DNA of 64,000 bases from Pseudomonas hamedanensis (GCF_014268595.2 NZ_CP077091.1:208501-272500); one strand, 5' to 3'. Shown: positions 8,876-16,448, counted from the first letter of the stretch. Program-made: numbers and translations. Notes: generated by a model not told the origin, from the sequence alone.

Positions 8876-9547
8876 ATGGTGCAGGTATTTTCTCGAGCGC
8901 GTGGAGCGCTGTTGGTTGCCGCTTGCGTGGCGGCGCTGGCAGGATGCGCAGGCAGCGTAGCGCCTGAAGTCAAACGCCTGCCGGAGCGGGTTGAGCTCAG
9001 CGGCACGTTTTACCGTGGCGAGGCCAACCAGAGTGGCCCGCAAGTACTGGCCAGCCTGCTATCGCAGCAGGGCATCGTGATCACTCCGGGCCTGCTGGAA
9101 AAACCGCTGCGCTTGCCGGGTGCGGAAGACAAGCTGCAGCAAAACATGCAGAACCTCGCTCGCGAATACGGCCTGGTGGTGTATCCGCTGGACGACAAGC
9201 TGCCAGCCTTGCTGGCCCAGGTTGCCGCGGGCTATCCGGTCATGGTGCGTTTCAGTGAAGGTTCGGCGCTCTGGGCCGAGCCGCGTTACGCGATCCTGTC
9301 CGGCTACGACCGCAATAAACAGAAAGTGCTGCTGCGCGCCGGCATGAACCGTCGCCAATTGATGGATTTCAGTGCCTTCGAAGCGGCGTTCGAAAAATCC
9401 GGCGGCTGGGCCGTTTTGCTGCAGAAACCCTCGCAGATCCCGGCGTCCGTCGACCGTTCCCGTTGGTTGAAAGCCGCTGACGAGCTGGCGCAGGCCGGTG
9501 AGGAAAACGCAGCGGCACAGGCGCGAAAGGCCTTGGCGGCGCAGTAA
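8876..9547 (+). CDS. Lipoprotein with a peptidase C39-like fold lacking catalytic residues
   Basis: 223 aa if started at ATG 8876, which places AAAGGA 6 nt upstream; ATG 8870 abuts the box. The signal peptide ends with a lipobox LAGCAG, so it is a lipoprotein. The mature part resembles the papain-like C39 fold: NQSGPQVLASLLSQQG sits where C39 peptidases have Q-x(n)-CGPAALA, and PRYAILSGYD sits where they have HYAVVVGYD. The nucleophile Cys is therefore Ser and the catalytic His is Arg. The C-terminal ~25 residues are an Ala-rich helix reminiscent of a TPR fragment. Likely a non-enzymatic binding protein; fold assignment is by eye. Confidence 0.7.
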   Translation: MVQVFSRARGALLVAACVAALAGCAGSVAPEVKRLPERVELSGTFYRGEANQSGPQVLASLLSQQGIVITPGLLEKPLRLPGAEDKLQQNMQNLAREYGLVVYPLDDKLPALLAQVAAGYPVMVRFSEGSALWAEPRYAILSGYDRNKQKVLLRAGMNRRQLMDFSAFEAAFEKSGGWAVLLQKPSQIPASVDRSRWLKAADELAQAGEENAAAQARKALAAQ

Positions 9548-9638
9548 GCCTCCGTTCGTCATCTGCCGGGCACGACCGCGCCCGACCAGCCTCTGAACAA
9601 TAGCGCCCGTGTTTTTGCGGGCGAATCAAGGAGGCAAC

Positions 9639-9845
9639 ATGGCAGATTCCCACACCCCGAAAGGCCCGCACTCGTCCGAGCATTCTTCCGGCGATGACCT
9701 GGGCTTCGATCCGGACTCGCCGGACCTCGATGATCCGCAAGTCGACCCGGTCGGTCCGGCGAAAGCGCCGCGGGACGTCGAGCCTGGCGAGGATCCGAAG
9801 AAACCGGCCAGGCCCTACGACCCGTTAGCCGATCTGAAACCTTGA
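9639..9845 (+). CDS. Small acidic disordered protein, copy 1 (68 aa)
   Basis: ATG 9639 preceded by AAGGAGG. The protein has almost no hydrophobic residues and is dominated by Asp, Pro, Ser and Glu (FDPDSPDLDDPQVDPVGP). It is predicted to be intrinsically disordered and cytosolic. A second gene of exactly the same length and similar composition follows after 12 nt. It looks like a Pseudomonas-restricted hypothetical family; function unknown. A hairpin GCCCG-N8-CGGGC lies at 9605-9622, just upstream of the ribosome site. Confidence 0.75.
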   Translation: MADSHTPKGPHSSEHSSGDDLGFDPDSPDLDDPQVDPVGPAKAPRDVEPGEDPKKPARPYDPLADLKP

Positions 9846-9857
9846 TGTGAGGTGCGT

Positions 9858-10064
9858 ATGAGTACCGATTCAAGCTTCGATGACCAGAAACCTGACAGCG
9901 TACCGACCACGCCGGAGCCGGAGGTTGATCCGGTGCTGGACCCGGACAGCCCCCTGCGCGATCCGCTGGCCCGCCCGAACGTGCTGACGCCGGATGTTTC
10001 GCCAGAGCCAGGCTTGGGAGACGGTATCCCGGATGACGACAAGATGCCGCTGCCCAACGACTGA
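9858..10064 (+). CDS. Small acidic disordered protein, copy 2 (68 aa)
   Basis: ATG 9858 preceded by GAGGTG. It is 68 aa, like its upstream neighbour, and again Asp/Pro-rich (EVDPVLDPDSPLRDP, DGIPDDDKMPLPND) with no predicted fold. It shares DPDSP and the spaced D-P pattern with copy 1, so the two are probably diverged tandem duplicates. They are likely co-transcribed and end at a shared bidirectional terminator. Function unknown. Confidence 0.72.
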   Translation: MSTDSSFDDQKPDSVPTTPEPEVDPVLDPDSPLRDPLARPNVLTPDVSPEPGLGDGIPDDDKMPLPND

Positions 10065-10077
10065 CGGCACAGATGAA

Positions 10078-10103
10078 AAAAGCCCCGAAGATTCGGGGCT
10101 TTT
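10078..10103. terminator. Bidirectional terminator
   Basis: AAAAAGCCCCGAA-GA-TTCGGGGCTTTT between the convergent 9858-10064 gene and pbpG; A- and T-tracts on both sides. Confidence 0.85.
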
Positions 10104-10117
10104 CACGTTCGCTGTGT

Positions 10118-11056
10118 TTATTTTGCGGCTTCGACCACGCCGCTCTGACGACTCTTGAGGTTCTTGTCGGCTTTGTATTGTTGCGCCACCGCAGGAACGT
10201 TAGCGCTGCGCCCGGTTTCGACCCAGCTGCGGATACGGCTGGCATCGGCAAAATGCGTGTATTTGCCAAACGCATCGAGAATCACCAGGGCGACCGGACG
10301 GTTGCCCATCTTCGTCACCAGCACCAGGCAATGGCCGGCCGGGTTGGTGAAACCGGTCTTGGTGATCTTGATGTCCCAGTCGGCTTTATTGACCAGATGA
10401 TCGGTATTGCGAAAGCCCAGGGTGTAATTGGGCTTGCGGAAGGACACGGTCTTTTCCTTGGTGGTGGTCAGTTCGACGAGGAGCGGGTGCTTGTGCGCGG
10501 CCACCAGCAACTTGCTCAGGTCGCGGGCGGTGGACACGTTGCGCTCCGACAGGCCGGTCGGCTCCACGAAGTGGGTGCTGGTCATGCCCAGGGCCTTGGC
10601 CTTGGCGTTCATCGCTGCAATAAAAGCCGCATAGCCGCCCGGGTAATGATGCGCGAGACTCGCGGCGGCACGGTTTTCCGAGGACATCAAGGCGATCAGC
10701 AGCATCTCGCGGCGCGGCAGTTCACTCTTGAGCTTGACCCGGGAGAACACACCTTTCATTTCCGGGGTGTTCCTGATGTCGACATTGATCCATTCGTCCA
10801 TGTTCTGCCGGGCTTCAACCACCACCAAGCCAGTCATCAGCTTGCTCACCGAAGCGATCGGCACGATCACGTCAGGATTGCTGGAATAAATGACTTTATT
10901 GGTCTGCATATCCATGAGCAGGGCGCTGCCGGAAGCGATCTTCAATGTCGAAGCGTCACGGGGGGCAGCGGTGGTTTCCGCAGCGTTGATCGTTGGCGTG
11001 ATGAAAGTGCCTGTAAACGCAAAAAACAGGCTCAGAATCGAAAGACGAATTTTCAC
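10118..11056 (-). CDS. pbpG: D-alanyl-D-alanine endopeptidase (PBP7)
   Basis: 312 aa with a cleavable signal peptide ([19 protein letters not shown] ... INA). All three penicillin-binding active-site motifs are present: SxxK as S69-V-S-K72, SxN as S126-E-N128, and KTG at 233-235 ([12 protein letters not shown]). It belongs to the low-molecular-mass PBP7/8 group, which cleaves D-Ala-mDAP cross-links in periplasmic peptidoglycan. The C-terminal ~35 residues are Lys/Gln-rich and lack an amphipathic membrane anchor. It is separated from folD by the 1.8-kb insertion described below. Confidence 0.93.
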   Translation of the reverse strand: MKIRLSILSLFFAFTGTFITPTINAAETTAAPRDASTLKIASGSALLMDMQTNKVIYSSNPDVIVPIASVSKLMTGLVVVEARQNMDEWINVDIRNTPEMKGVFSRVKLKSELPRREMLLIALMSSENRAAASLAHHYPGGYAAFIAAMNAKAKALGMTSTHFVEPTGLSERNVSTARDLSKLLVAAHKHPLLVELTTTKEKTVSFRKPNYTLGFRNTDHLVNKADWDIKITKTGFTNPAGHCLVLVTKMGNRPVALVILDAFGKYTHFADASRIRSWVETGRSANVPAVAQQYKADKNLKSRQSGVVEAAK

Positions 11057-11239
11057 GCGGGCGAACTCATTAGGTTGGATATTCCGTTAGTTTGTAACGG
11101 GTTATTTCTTCAAAGCGTCGCATTCTAGGAGTATGGCTGAAGATCTGTCGATGGTTGTTTGAAGGGCCTGAAAATCTCGTGAAAAGGCCTTGAACATGAA
11201 GGGTTTCCGGCGAACGGTTAGTGTTTTTTCTCAGGCATG

Positions 11240-11266
11240 AAAAAACCCGCACCTGGCGGGTTTTTC
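11240..11266 (-). terminator. Terminator of the left folD-end copy
   Basis: On the minus strand GAAAAACCCGCC-AGG-TGCGGGTTTTTT. It corresponds to the functional folD terminator at 13029-13055 in sequence and in distance from the stop codon. Confidence 0.75.
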
Positions 11267-11284
11267 TACGGCTGGAATGCCCGC

Positions 11285-11351
11285 TTAGACGTGCAGGGTT
11301 TCTGCCGCATACAGCGTGTTTTCCAGCAGGCAGGCGCGGGTCATCGGGCCG
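11285..11351 (-). pseudogene. Duplicated 3' end of folD (attachment-like remnant)
   Basis: Sixty-five bases (11287-11351) match the last codons of folD at 13078-13142 with a single mismatch (GCAGG versus ACAGG near 11325/13116). The reading frame is the same, but the stop is TAA instead of TGA. Homology stops abruptly at 11352, six bases before the stop codon of the 301-aa gene. Together with 13078-13142 this makes a direct repeat around the 11.35-13.08 kb insertion, as expected for integration into the 3' end of folD. Confidence 0.85.
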
Positions 11352-11356
11352 GAAAT

Positions 11357-12262
11357 CTAGCTCCAAGGAAGCGCTTTGAGCGTATATCTAGGATTGCTCG
11401 ACCCTATCCTCCTTGCAGTTACGTGGATGCTCACTTCAGCGTAAAGGTGGTCGTTGATGACATTCGGGCCGCCAATTTCCGCTGAAACTCTTCCGTGCAA
11501 TACCTCGCCTCCTGTTGTCTTGAACTCGAAAATCCGTTTATCAGGCAAGACACCTACAAAGGACCCTGTGAAAGTCTCCTGTTCTTCTTTGATGTTGTCT
11601 CGGCTGAGCCGCGCTTTGCTGCGGCGTACCTGTTCAACATCAGAAAACTGAAACCGACGGGTACTGGTTGCCACACCGCAGGAGGCGTTATTTTCGGATA
11701 GCTCGCTAAGAAAATCAGATACGGCGGCAATTGCTCTATCGGCCAAGCGGGAAACTGGCTCGGATAGTTCCTCGTCACTTTTTGTTGTCGTCGCTTCCAG
11801 CAACTCTGCGAGAATTTCGATTGCTTGCGATACCGGCGTGGTGCCCTCTATATCAAGCTGCTTGTCCGCCGGTATTTCCTCAAGCTCGAATCCAAAGGAG
11901 CCGCGAGCTGGCCCGGTTATTAAAAGCTGATTGGCTAACCGGTTCGGGATTGGACCCTTATCCGCCAATGAGCCTGACAGCGATGCTGCGATTGCTGTTA
12001 TCGCGACGCTGAATGCCTGAGTAGCGGAAGCACCAAATTCAGCAAGTACGCCATGGGTGCCCCATACAGGTGCGCCGCGGTATGTCAACCGGACTTTGGC
12101 GGGGCGATAGGCATGTTTGCCATTGTCTTCCAGGAATGCCCGCGCCTTTTCTATCCTTGCCTGTACCGACATCAGGGTGAGCTTGCTAATGCCGGGAGCG
12201 GCAGCTTGTTTTTCAAGGAAGCCCAGCTCTGCAGCTTTATAGGCATATTCAGATCTGTCCAT
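11357..12262 (-). CDS. Unknown 301-aa protein partnered with DUF6932 gene
   Basis: ATG at 12262 with GGAG 8 nt upstream; the start lies inside the 3' end of the upstream DUF6932 gene (14-nt overlap), so the two are translationally coupled. No signal peptide or convincing membrane helix. The central part WGTHGVLAEFGASATQAF ... ITGPARGSFGFELEEI is compact and Gly/Ala-rich. The middle third is helical and acidic. The C-terminal third (GSFVGVLPDKRIFEFKTTGGEVLHGRVSAEIG) looks like a small beta-barrel. I do not recognise a named domain; I have an impression that similar proteins accompany DUF6932 genes in other bacteria. No function assigned. Confidence 0.82.
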   Translation of the reverse strand: MDRSEYAYKAAELGFLEKQAAAPGISKLTLMSVQARIEKARAFLEDNGKHAYRPAKVRLTYRGAPVWGTHGVLAEFGASATQAFSVAITAIAASLSGSLADKGPIPNRLANQLLITGPARGSFGFELEEIPADKQLDIEGTTPVSQAIEILAELLEATTTKSDEELSEPVSRLADRAIAAVSDFLSELSENNASCGVATSTRRFQFSDVEQVRRSKARLSRDNIKEEQETFTGSFVGVLPDKRIFEFKTTGGEVLHGRVSAEIGGPNVINDHLYAEVSIHVTARRIGSSNPRYTLKALPWS

Positions 12263-12823
12263 CTTCTAGCTCCTGCCGACGTGTTGCGAGCAAGGTCTTT
12301 GCAGCTTCATCCTGTACAGGCGAAAGATCAACTCGCAAAAAACCCTTCCATTGTCCGGTGCGCCTGTGGGACCACATGCTGTACCAATAAGTCGTCATGG
12401 CTACCAACGATTCGGCTGGATCAGTCAACGATTGAATGTAGAAGTCGATCTTGAACGCTTTCTTAAGATTAGCTCGTCGCCACCAAGAAGGTTGACCTCA
12501 TTATTCCCGAGCGCATCAAAAAAAACGTTGCCGGCATCAGTGAAGGTAACAACATCAATATCTCGTGGAGCCCGATTTTCAAGCATTTCGATGTCTTCGG
12601 TAAAGCTTCCATCCAGCCATTGAAATCCGCTGTCCATACCCATTCGGTGAAGCTCTGCGCGGTGAGCGAGATAGCCTGCGAAAATATCACACCGGTCTGG
12701 ACTGGTCGCGAACCTGTCGACCACCTGCTCAAGGCTCACGTGATACGGAGCCCGGTCAGACCCAATTGGGTCATTGTTATTGATGGGAGGTAAAACTCCC
12801 TCAGCATTCCATTCTGGGATCAA
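12249..12823 (-). pseudogene. DUF6932-like nucleotidyltransferase-fold gene, frameshifted
   Basis: Best start is TTG 12823 (LIPEWNAEGVLPP...), because a perfect AAGGAGG lies 5 nt upstream at 12829-12835; ATG 12847 has no ribosome site. The first frame carries FQWLDGSFTED ... PRDIDVVTF, i.e. the GSxxxD-x(n)-DxDVV pattern of nucleotidyltransferase-like folds, and stops at 12425. The -1 frame continues cleanly: LKKAFKIDFYIQSL, TTYWYSMWSHRRTGQWKGFL, to TGA 12249-12251. That is the expected family C terminus (YWYSLFSHRR-like). One base is missing, around 12455-12480. Restored length is 191 aa. Either a decayed gene or a sequencing error. Confidence 0.75.
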
Positions 12824-13028
12824 GCCAGCCTCCTTGCATTCCGTCATCGACAGCCAGGCCTGGAAATACGCTCGAGCCTAAAGGCGGGGCGTTGGCGCTG
12901 ACACGTCAACATACGCGCTATGGGCAGCCTCTCAAATGGTGGAGTTGCTACAACACGTTAAATCACAGGTAGGCTGCTTTTTACATTTGCATCGGGAAAT
13001 GAAGAGGCTCAGGTTTTCCAGTCGAAAC

Positions 13029-13055
13029 AAAAAACCCCGCACGAGGCGGGGTTTC
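13029..13055 (-). terminator. folD terminator
   Basis: On the minus strand AAACCCCGCC-TCG-TGCGGGGTTTTTT, 21 nt after the folD stop. Confidence 0.85.
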
Positions 13056-13075
13056 GGTGTTGCGGAAAAAGCCAA

Positions 13076-13930
13076 TCAGACGTGCAGGGTTTCTGCCGCA
13101 TACAGCGTGTTTTCCAACAGGCAGGCGCGGGTCATCGGGCCGACGCCGCCAGGCACTGGCGTGATCCAGCCGGCGCGGGGCAGGGCGGTTTCGTAAACGA
13201 CGTCGCCGACCAGCTTGCCGTCGTCCTGACGGTTGATGCCGACGTCGATCACGATTGCGCCTTCCTTGATCCACTCACCCTTGACCAGGCCCGGCTTGCC
13301 GGCAGCCACCACCACCAGATCGGCGCGACCGACATGACCGGCCAGATCCTTGGTGAAACGGTGAGTGACCGTCACGGTGCAACCGGCCAGCAGCAGTTCC
13401 ATCGCCATCGGGCGACCGACGATGTTGGACGCGCCAACGACCACCGCATCCATCCCGTAGAGATCGGCGCCGGTGCTTTCCAGCAACGTCATGATGCCTT
13501 TGGGTGTGCACGGGCGCAGCAGCGGAATGCGTTGGGCCAGACGACCGACGTTATAAGGGTGAAAACCGTCGACGTCTTTGTCCGGGCGAATGCGCTCCAG
13601 CAGTCTGGAGGCATCCAGGTGCTCGGGCAGGGGCAATTGCAGCAGGATGCCGTCGATGGCCGGGTCGTCGTTGAGACGATCGATCAGATCGGTCAATGCG
13701 TCTTGCGTGGTTTCGCTGGGCAGGTCGTAGGCTTGAGAGAGGAAGCCGACCTCTTCACAGTCTTTACGCTTGTGCGAGACATAAACCTGAGAGGCAGGAT
13801 CGCTGCCGACCAGGATCACCGCGAGGCCGGGAGTGCGCAGGCCTTGCTGGCGACGCTCGGCAACTCGTTGGGCGATCTGCTGGCGCAGGCTGGCGGCGAT
13901 CGATTTGCCGTCGATTAGTTGTGCAGTCAT
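13076..13930 (-). CDS. folD: Methylenetetrahydrofolate dehydrogenase/cyclohydrolase
   Basis: 284 aa, normal length. N-terminal catalytic motif [14 protein letters not shown] (with the key Lys), the [12 protein letters not shown] substrate segment, and the NADP-binding region [24 protein letters not shown] followed by [16 protein letters not shown]. The bifunctional cytosolic enzyme oxidises 5,10-methylene-THF and hydrolyses methenyl-THF to 10-formyl-THF. The last 65 bp form the right-hand repeat of the adjacent island, so the current C terminus may have been supplied by the element. It is divergent from the tRNA-Arg operon. Confidence 0.96.
   Translation of the reverse strand: MTAQLIDGKSIAASLRQQIAQRVAERRQQGLRTPGLAVILVGSDPASQVYVSHKRKDCEEVGFLSQAYDLPSETTQDALTDLIDRLNDDPAIDGILLQLPLPEHLDASRLLERIRPDKDVDGFHPYNVGRLAQRIPLLRPCTPKGIMTLLESTGADLYGMDAVVVGASNIVGRPMAMELLLAGCTVTVTHRFTKDLAGHVGRADLVVVAAGKPGLVKGEWIKEGAIVIDVGINRQDDGKLVGDVVYETALPRAGWITPVPGGVGPMTRACLLENTLYAAETLHV
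13078..13142. repeat. Right copy of the 65-bp folD-end direct repeat
   Basis: Matches 11287-11351 at 64 of 65 positions, same orientation; lies within the intact folD reading frame. Confidence 0.85.
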
Positions 13931-14061
13931 TGCGCGTGATTAACCATCGAGAGGGGAAAAAAAGAGAACGTATTCTCGCATGTCGAGCGGTGAGGGCAAA
14001 GGCGCTTGGTCAGCAAATTCCCCTAACTCCTTTAATTAAATGAATTTTTTTCAAAAAGGAT

Positions 14062-14088
14062 TTGACGGCCTCGGGAGCGCTCTATACT
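14062..14088 (+). promoter_or_regulatory. Probable promoter of the tRNA operon
   Basis: TTGACG at 14062-14067 and TATACT at 14083-14088 (15-nt spacer; a slightly later ACTATT gives 18). A GC-rich stretch follows directly and resembles a stable-RNA discriminator. About 115 nt of leader precede tRNA-Arg. Confidence 0.6.
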
Positions 14089-14205
14089 ATTCGTCGCACT
14101 TGTCGGGCACAGCCTAGCACTGGTTAAGAAGGTGAGGCGGAACAACAGTTCTGCGACGCTGGAAAGCACTTAGTTTGTAGTCCTTTAAGAGTACAGATTA
14201 ACAAG

Positions 14206-14282
14206 GCGCCCGTAGCTCAGCTGGATAGAGCATCCGCCTTCTAAGCGGATGGTCGCAGGTTCGAGTCCTGCCGGGTGCGCCA
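14206..14282 (+). tRNA. tRNA-Arg (anticodon TCT)
   Basis: 77 nt with encoded CCA. Acceptor GCGCCCG pairs with CGGGTGC; D arm AGCTCAGCTGGATAGAGC; anticodon loop CTTCTAA (TCT, reads AGA); T loop GTTCGAGTC. Confidence 0.97.
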
Positions 14283-14309
14283 TTAGGCAGCTTTGGCACA
14301 AGTAGCGCG

Positions 14310-14428
14310 ATATGGTGGGCGTAGCTCAGTTGGTAGAGCACGGGATTGTGACTCCCGTTGTCGTGGGTTCGATCCCCATCGTCCACCCCATATTTCGAAA
14401 GGCGCCAGATTTAACGGTCTGGCGCCTT
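14310..14428. repeat. tRNA-His/terminator duplication, unit 1
   Basis: About 119 nt covering tRNA-His, its 3' flank CATATTTCGAAAGGCGCC and the terminator hairpin. Repeated at 14604-14722 (offset 294 nt) with one substitution in the terminator loop (ACGGT versus ACAGT). Confidence 0.9.
14315..14390 (+). tRNA. tRNA-His (anticodon GTG), copy 1
   Basis: 76 nt plus CCA; a G at 14314 supplies the His-specific G-1 opposite C73. Acceptor GTGGGCG/CGTCCAC; anticodon loop ATTGTGA. Part of a duplicated unit with copy 2. Confidence 0.97.
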
Positions 14429-14429
14429 T
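14398..14429 (+). terminator. Terminator-like hairpin after tRNA-His 1
   Basis: AAAGGCGCCAGA-TTTAACGG-TCTGGCGCCTTT. The T tract is short (TTTG), so read-through to tRNA-Leu is likely. Confidence 0.75.
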
Positions 14430-14447
14430 GCTTTAAAAGCTTCATCT

Positions 14448-14532
14448 GCGGATGTGGTGGAATTGGTAGACACACTGGATTTAGGTTCCAGCGCCGCGAG
14501 GCGTAAGAGTTCGAGTCTCTTCATCCGCACCA
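14448..14532 (+). tRNA. tRNA-Leu (anticodon TAG)
   Basis: 85 nt, class II with a long variable arm (GCGCCGCGAGGCGTAAG region). Acceptor GCGGATG/CATCCGC; anticodon loop TTTAGGT (TAG); encoded CCA. Confidence 0.97.
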
Positions 14533-14603
14533 ATCAAAGCTTCATTCAGATCTTCGGGCTGGTGAGGTTCAACAAAGAAGTTGTTTGGCTTTTTTGTTAC
14601 GCA

Positions 14604-14722
14604 ATATGGTGGGCGTAGCTCAGTTGGTAGAGCACGGGATTGTGACTCCCGTTGTCGTGGGTTCGATCCCCATCGTCCACCCCATATTTCGAAAGGCGCC
14701 AGATTTAACAGTCTGGCGCCTT
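14604..14722. repeat. tRNA-His/terminator duplication, unit 2
   Basis: Second copy of the unit at 14310-14428. Here the terminator ends in TTTTTT, a stronger tract than in unit 1. Confidence 0.9.
14609..14684 (+). tRNA. tRNA-His (anticodon GTG), copy 2
   Basis: Identical in sequence to copy 1, with G-1 at 14608 and encoded CCA. It arose by the 294-nt-offset duplication. Confidence 0.97.
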
Positions 14723-14725
14723 TTT
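14692..14725 (+). terminator. Terminator of the tRNA operon
   Basis: AAAGGCGCCAGA-TTTAACAG-TCTGGCGCCTTTTTTG. Confidence 0.88.
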
Positions 14726-15084
14726 TGTTTTTGCGGTTCTGAAGCCTGGTATCGCGGTTTTGGGGCGCAGGGGCAGGGCGCTTCGTCGTATTTAAGTTGT
14801 TCGATGATGTTGCGCTGCTCGCCGTTCTTGCTCGCAAGGTCGGCCGTCAGGGAGTGGTTGGCAGTCTCTTCTATATATAGAAGCGGTTGGCACAGAGCCT
14901 TGGCGCGAAGGGTTGTATTCGCCTGTGGGGCGCGCTGCGTTTGTGTGGCGCCCCCGCTAAATTGCCTGCTGTTTTTTTACCCGTTTTCAGTAGGGTGACT
15001 TCTTGAGTTTGACCCACTAGAATGCATGCCCTTGATTCTTGGGTCGGAAACGGCCGGCTAACGTCTGTGCAACGAGGAATATCC
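14726..15084. other. Intergenic region upstream of tig, with probable tig promoter
   Basis: About 360 nt without a credible ORF. A TATATATA element lies at 14873-14880. A candidate tig promoter is GTGACT 14995-15000 with TAGAAT 15018-15023 (17-nt spacer), about 60 nt before the start codon. No riboswitch or known RNA motif recognised. Confidence 0.5.
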
Positions 15085-16395
15085 ATGCAAGTTTCTGTTG
15101 AAAATACTACTGCTCTCGAGCGCCGCATGAGCGTCACCGTGCCGGCTGAGCGCATCGAGACTCAGGTCAACAAGCGTCTGCAGCAGACTGCCCAAAAGGC
15201 CAAGATTGCTGGCTTCCGTCCAGGCAAAGTGCCAATGAGCGAAATCAAGCGCCGTTTCGGTGCTGATGCGCGCCAGGAAGCAGTAGGCGACGTCATCCAG
15301 TCTTCCTTCTACGAAGCTGTGGTCGAGCAGAAGCTGAACCCTGCCGGTTCGCCTTCGATCGAGCCAAAGTCGCTCGAAGCGGGCAAGGATCTGGAATACG
15401 TAGCCGTGTTCGAAGTCTTCCCAGAGTTCACCGTTGCCGGCTTCGAAGGCATCACTGTCGAGCGTCTGAGCGCTGACGTGACTGACGCTGACCTGGACAA
15501 GATGCTCGACATCCTGCGCAAGCAGAACACCCGTTTCGAAGTGGCCGATCGCGCTGCCCAGAACGAAGACCAGTTGAACATCGATTTCGTTGGCAAGGTT
15601 GACGGCGAAGTGTTCGCTGGCGGTTCCGCCAAGGGCACTCAGCTGGTGCTGGGTTCCGGTCGCATGATCCCGGGCTTCGAAGAAGGCCTGGTAGGTGCTA
15701 AAGCCGGCGAAGAGCGCGTGCTGAACCTGACTTTCCCTGAGGACTATCAGAACCTCGACCTGGCGGGCAAGACTGCCGAGTTCACCGTGACCGTCAACAC
15801 CGTGTCCGAGCCTAAGCTGCCAGAGCTGAACGAAGAGTTCTTCGCTCAATTTGGCATCAAGGAAAGCGGCATCGACGGCTTCCGCACCGAAGTTCGCAAG
15901 AACATGGAGCGTGAACTGCGTCAGGCGATCAAGTCCAAGGTCAAGAACCAAGTGATGGATGGTCTGCTGGCCACCAACCCGATCGAAGTACCGAAGGCTC
16001 TGCTGTCCAACGAAGTTGACCGTCTGCGCGTGCAGGCTGTTCAGCAGTTCGGTGGCAACATCAAGCCTGACCAACTGCCGGCCGAGCTGTTCGAAGAGCA
16101 AGCCAAGCGTCGCGTAGTGCTGGGTCTGATCGTTGCTGAAGTGGTCAAGCAATTCGACCTCAAGCCTGACGACGCTCGCGTTCGCGAAATGATTCAGGAA
16201 ATGGCTTCGGCCTACCAGGAGCCTGAGCAGGTCGTGTCGTGGTACTACAAAAACGAGCAGCAGCTGAACGAAGTGCGTTCGGTTGTGCTGGAAGAACAAG
16301 TTGTGGATACTGTTCTGCAGAAAGCTAGTGTGACCGACAAATCGGTCTCCTACGAAGAAGCAGTCAAGCCGGTAGAAGCTCCAACAGCCGACTGA
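15085..16395 (+). CDS. tig: Trigger factor (ribosome-associated chaperone)
   Basis: 436 aa from ATG 15085 ([17 protein letters not shown]), with GAGGAAT upstream. Domains: the ribosome-binding N domain containing the signature [10 protein letters not shown] (E. coli GFRxGKxP) near residues 42-51; an FKBP-type PPIase domain about 150-245 ([25 protein letters not shown]); and the helical C-terminal arms. It binds ribosomal protein L23 and shields nascent chains. First gene of the tig-clpP-clpX-lon block. Confidence 0.97.
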   Translation: MQVSVENTTALERRMSVTVPAERIETQVNKRLQQTAQKAKIAGFRPGKVPMSEIKRRFGADARQEAVGDVIQSSFYEAVVEQKLNPAGSPSIEPKSLEAGKDLEYVAVFEVFPEFTVAGFEGITVERLSADVTDADLDKMLDILRKQNTRFEVADRAAQNEDQLNIDFVGKVDGEVFAGGSAKGTQLVLGSGRMIPGFEEGLVGAKAGEERVLNLTFPEDYQNLDLAGKTAEFTVTVNTVSEPKLPELNEEFFAQFGIKESGIDGFRTEVRKNMERELRQAIKSKVKNQVMDGLLATNPIEVPKALLSNEVDRLRVQAVQQFGGNIKPDQLPAELFEEQAKRRVVLGLIVAEVVKQFDLKPDDARVREMIQEMASAYQEPEQVVSWYYKNEQQLNEVRSVVLEEQVVDTVLQKASVTDKSVSYEEAVKPVEAPTAD

Positions 16396-16420
16396 TTGAT
16401 TTTGCGTTAGAAGTGCACAC

Positions 16421-16448
16421 CATAAGCCAGCTCTCGAGCTGGCTTATG
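16421..16448 (+). promoter_or_regulatory. 12-bp perfect hairpin between tig and clpP
   Basis: CATAAGCCAGCT-CTCG-AGCTGGCTTATG, followed by no T-tract. It is 40 nt before the clpP start. More likely an attenuator, RNA-processing or mRNA-stability hairpin than a full terminator. Confidence 0.65.

Larger units (their letters stand above)
11287..13142. mobile_element. Small genomic island at the folD 3' end (1,791-bp repeat period)
   Basis: Bounded by the two 65-bp copies of the folD end in direct orientation. Content is a two-gene operon (DUF6932-like gene, frameshifted, and a 301-aa gene) plus about 200 nt of non-coding DNA. Base composition is visibly more AT-rich than the surroundings and uses codons rare in the flanking genes (TTA, AGA, ATA). 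No integrase, transposase or terminal inverted repeats are visible. It may therefore have been mobilised in trans, by recombination between folD ends, or be the residue of a larger element. Recombination between the repeats would release a 1,791-bp circle and leave one intact folD. Confidence 0.75.

Noticed and set aside
12519..12530. Eight-T run in the DUF6932-like gene as the frameshift site
   Set aside because: Adding one T there reads into a stop (TGA) at once, and the -1 frame has further stops just downstream; the frame change must lie nearer 12455-12480.
11357..13142. A complete prophage or integrative element with integrase
   Set aside because: Only two genes fit in 1.8 kb, and no recombinase, terminase or structural gene is visible in any frame.
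14312..14506. Small ORFs through tRNA-His and tRNA-Leu
   Set aside because: Translation of tRNA genes; no protein signal.
15011..15023. TTGACC at 15010-15015 as the -35 box of tig
   Set aside because: Only about 2-3 nt from TAGAAT; GTGACT at 14995 gives the proper 17-nt spacing.
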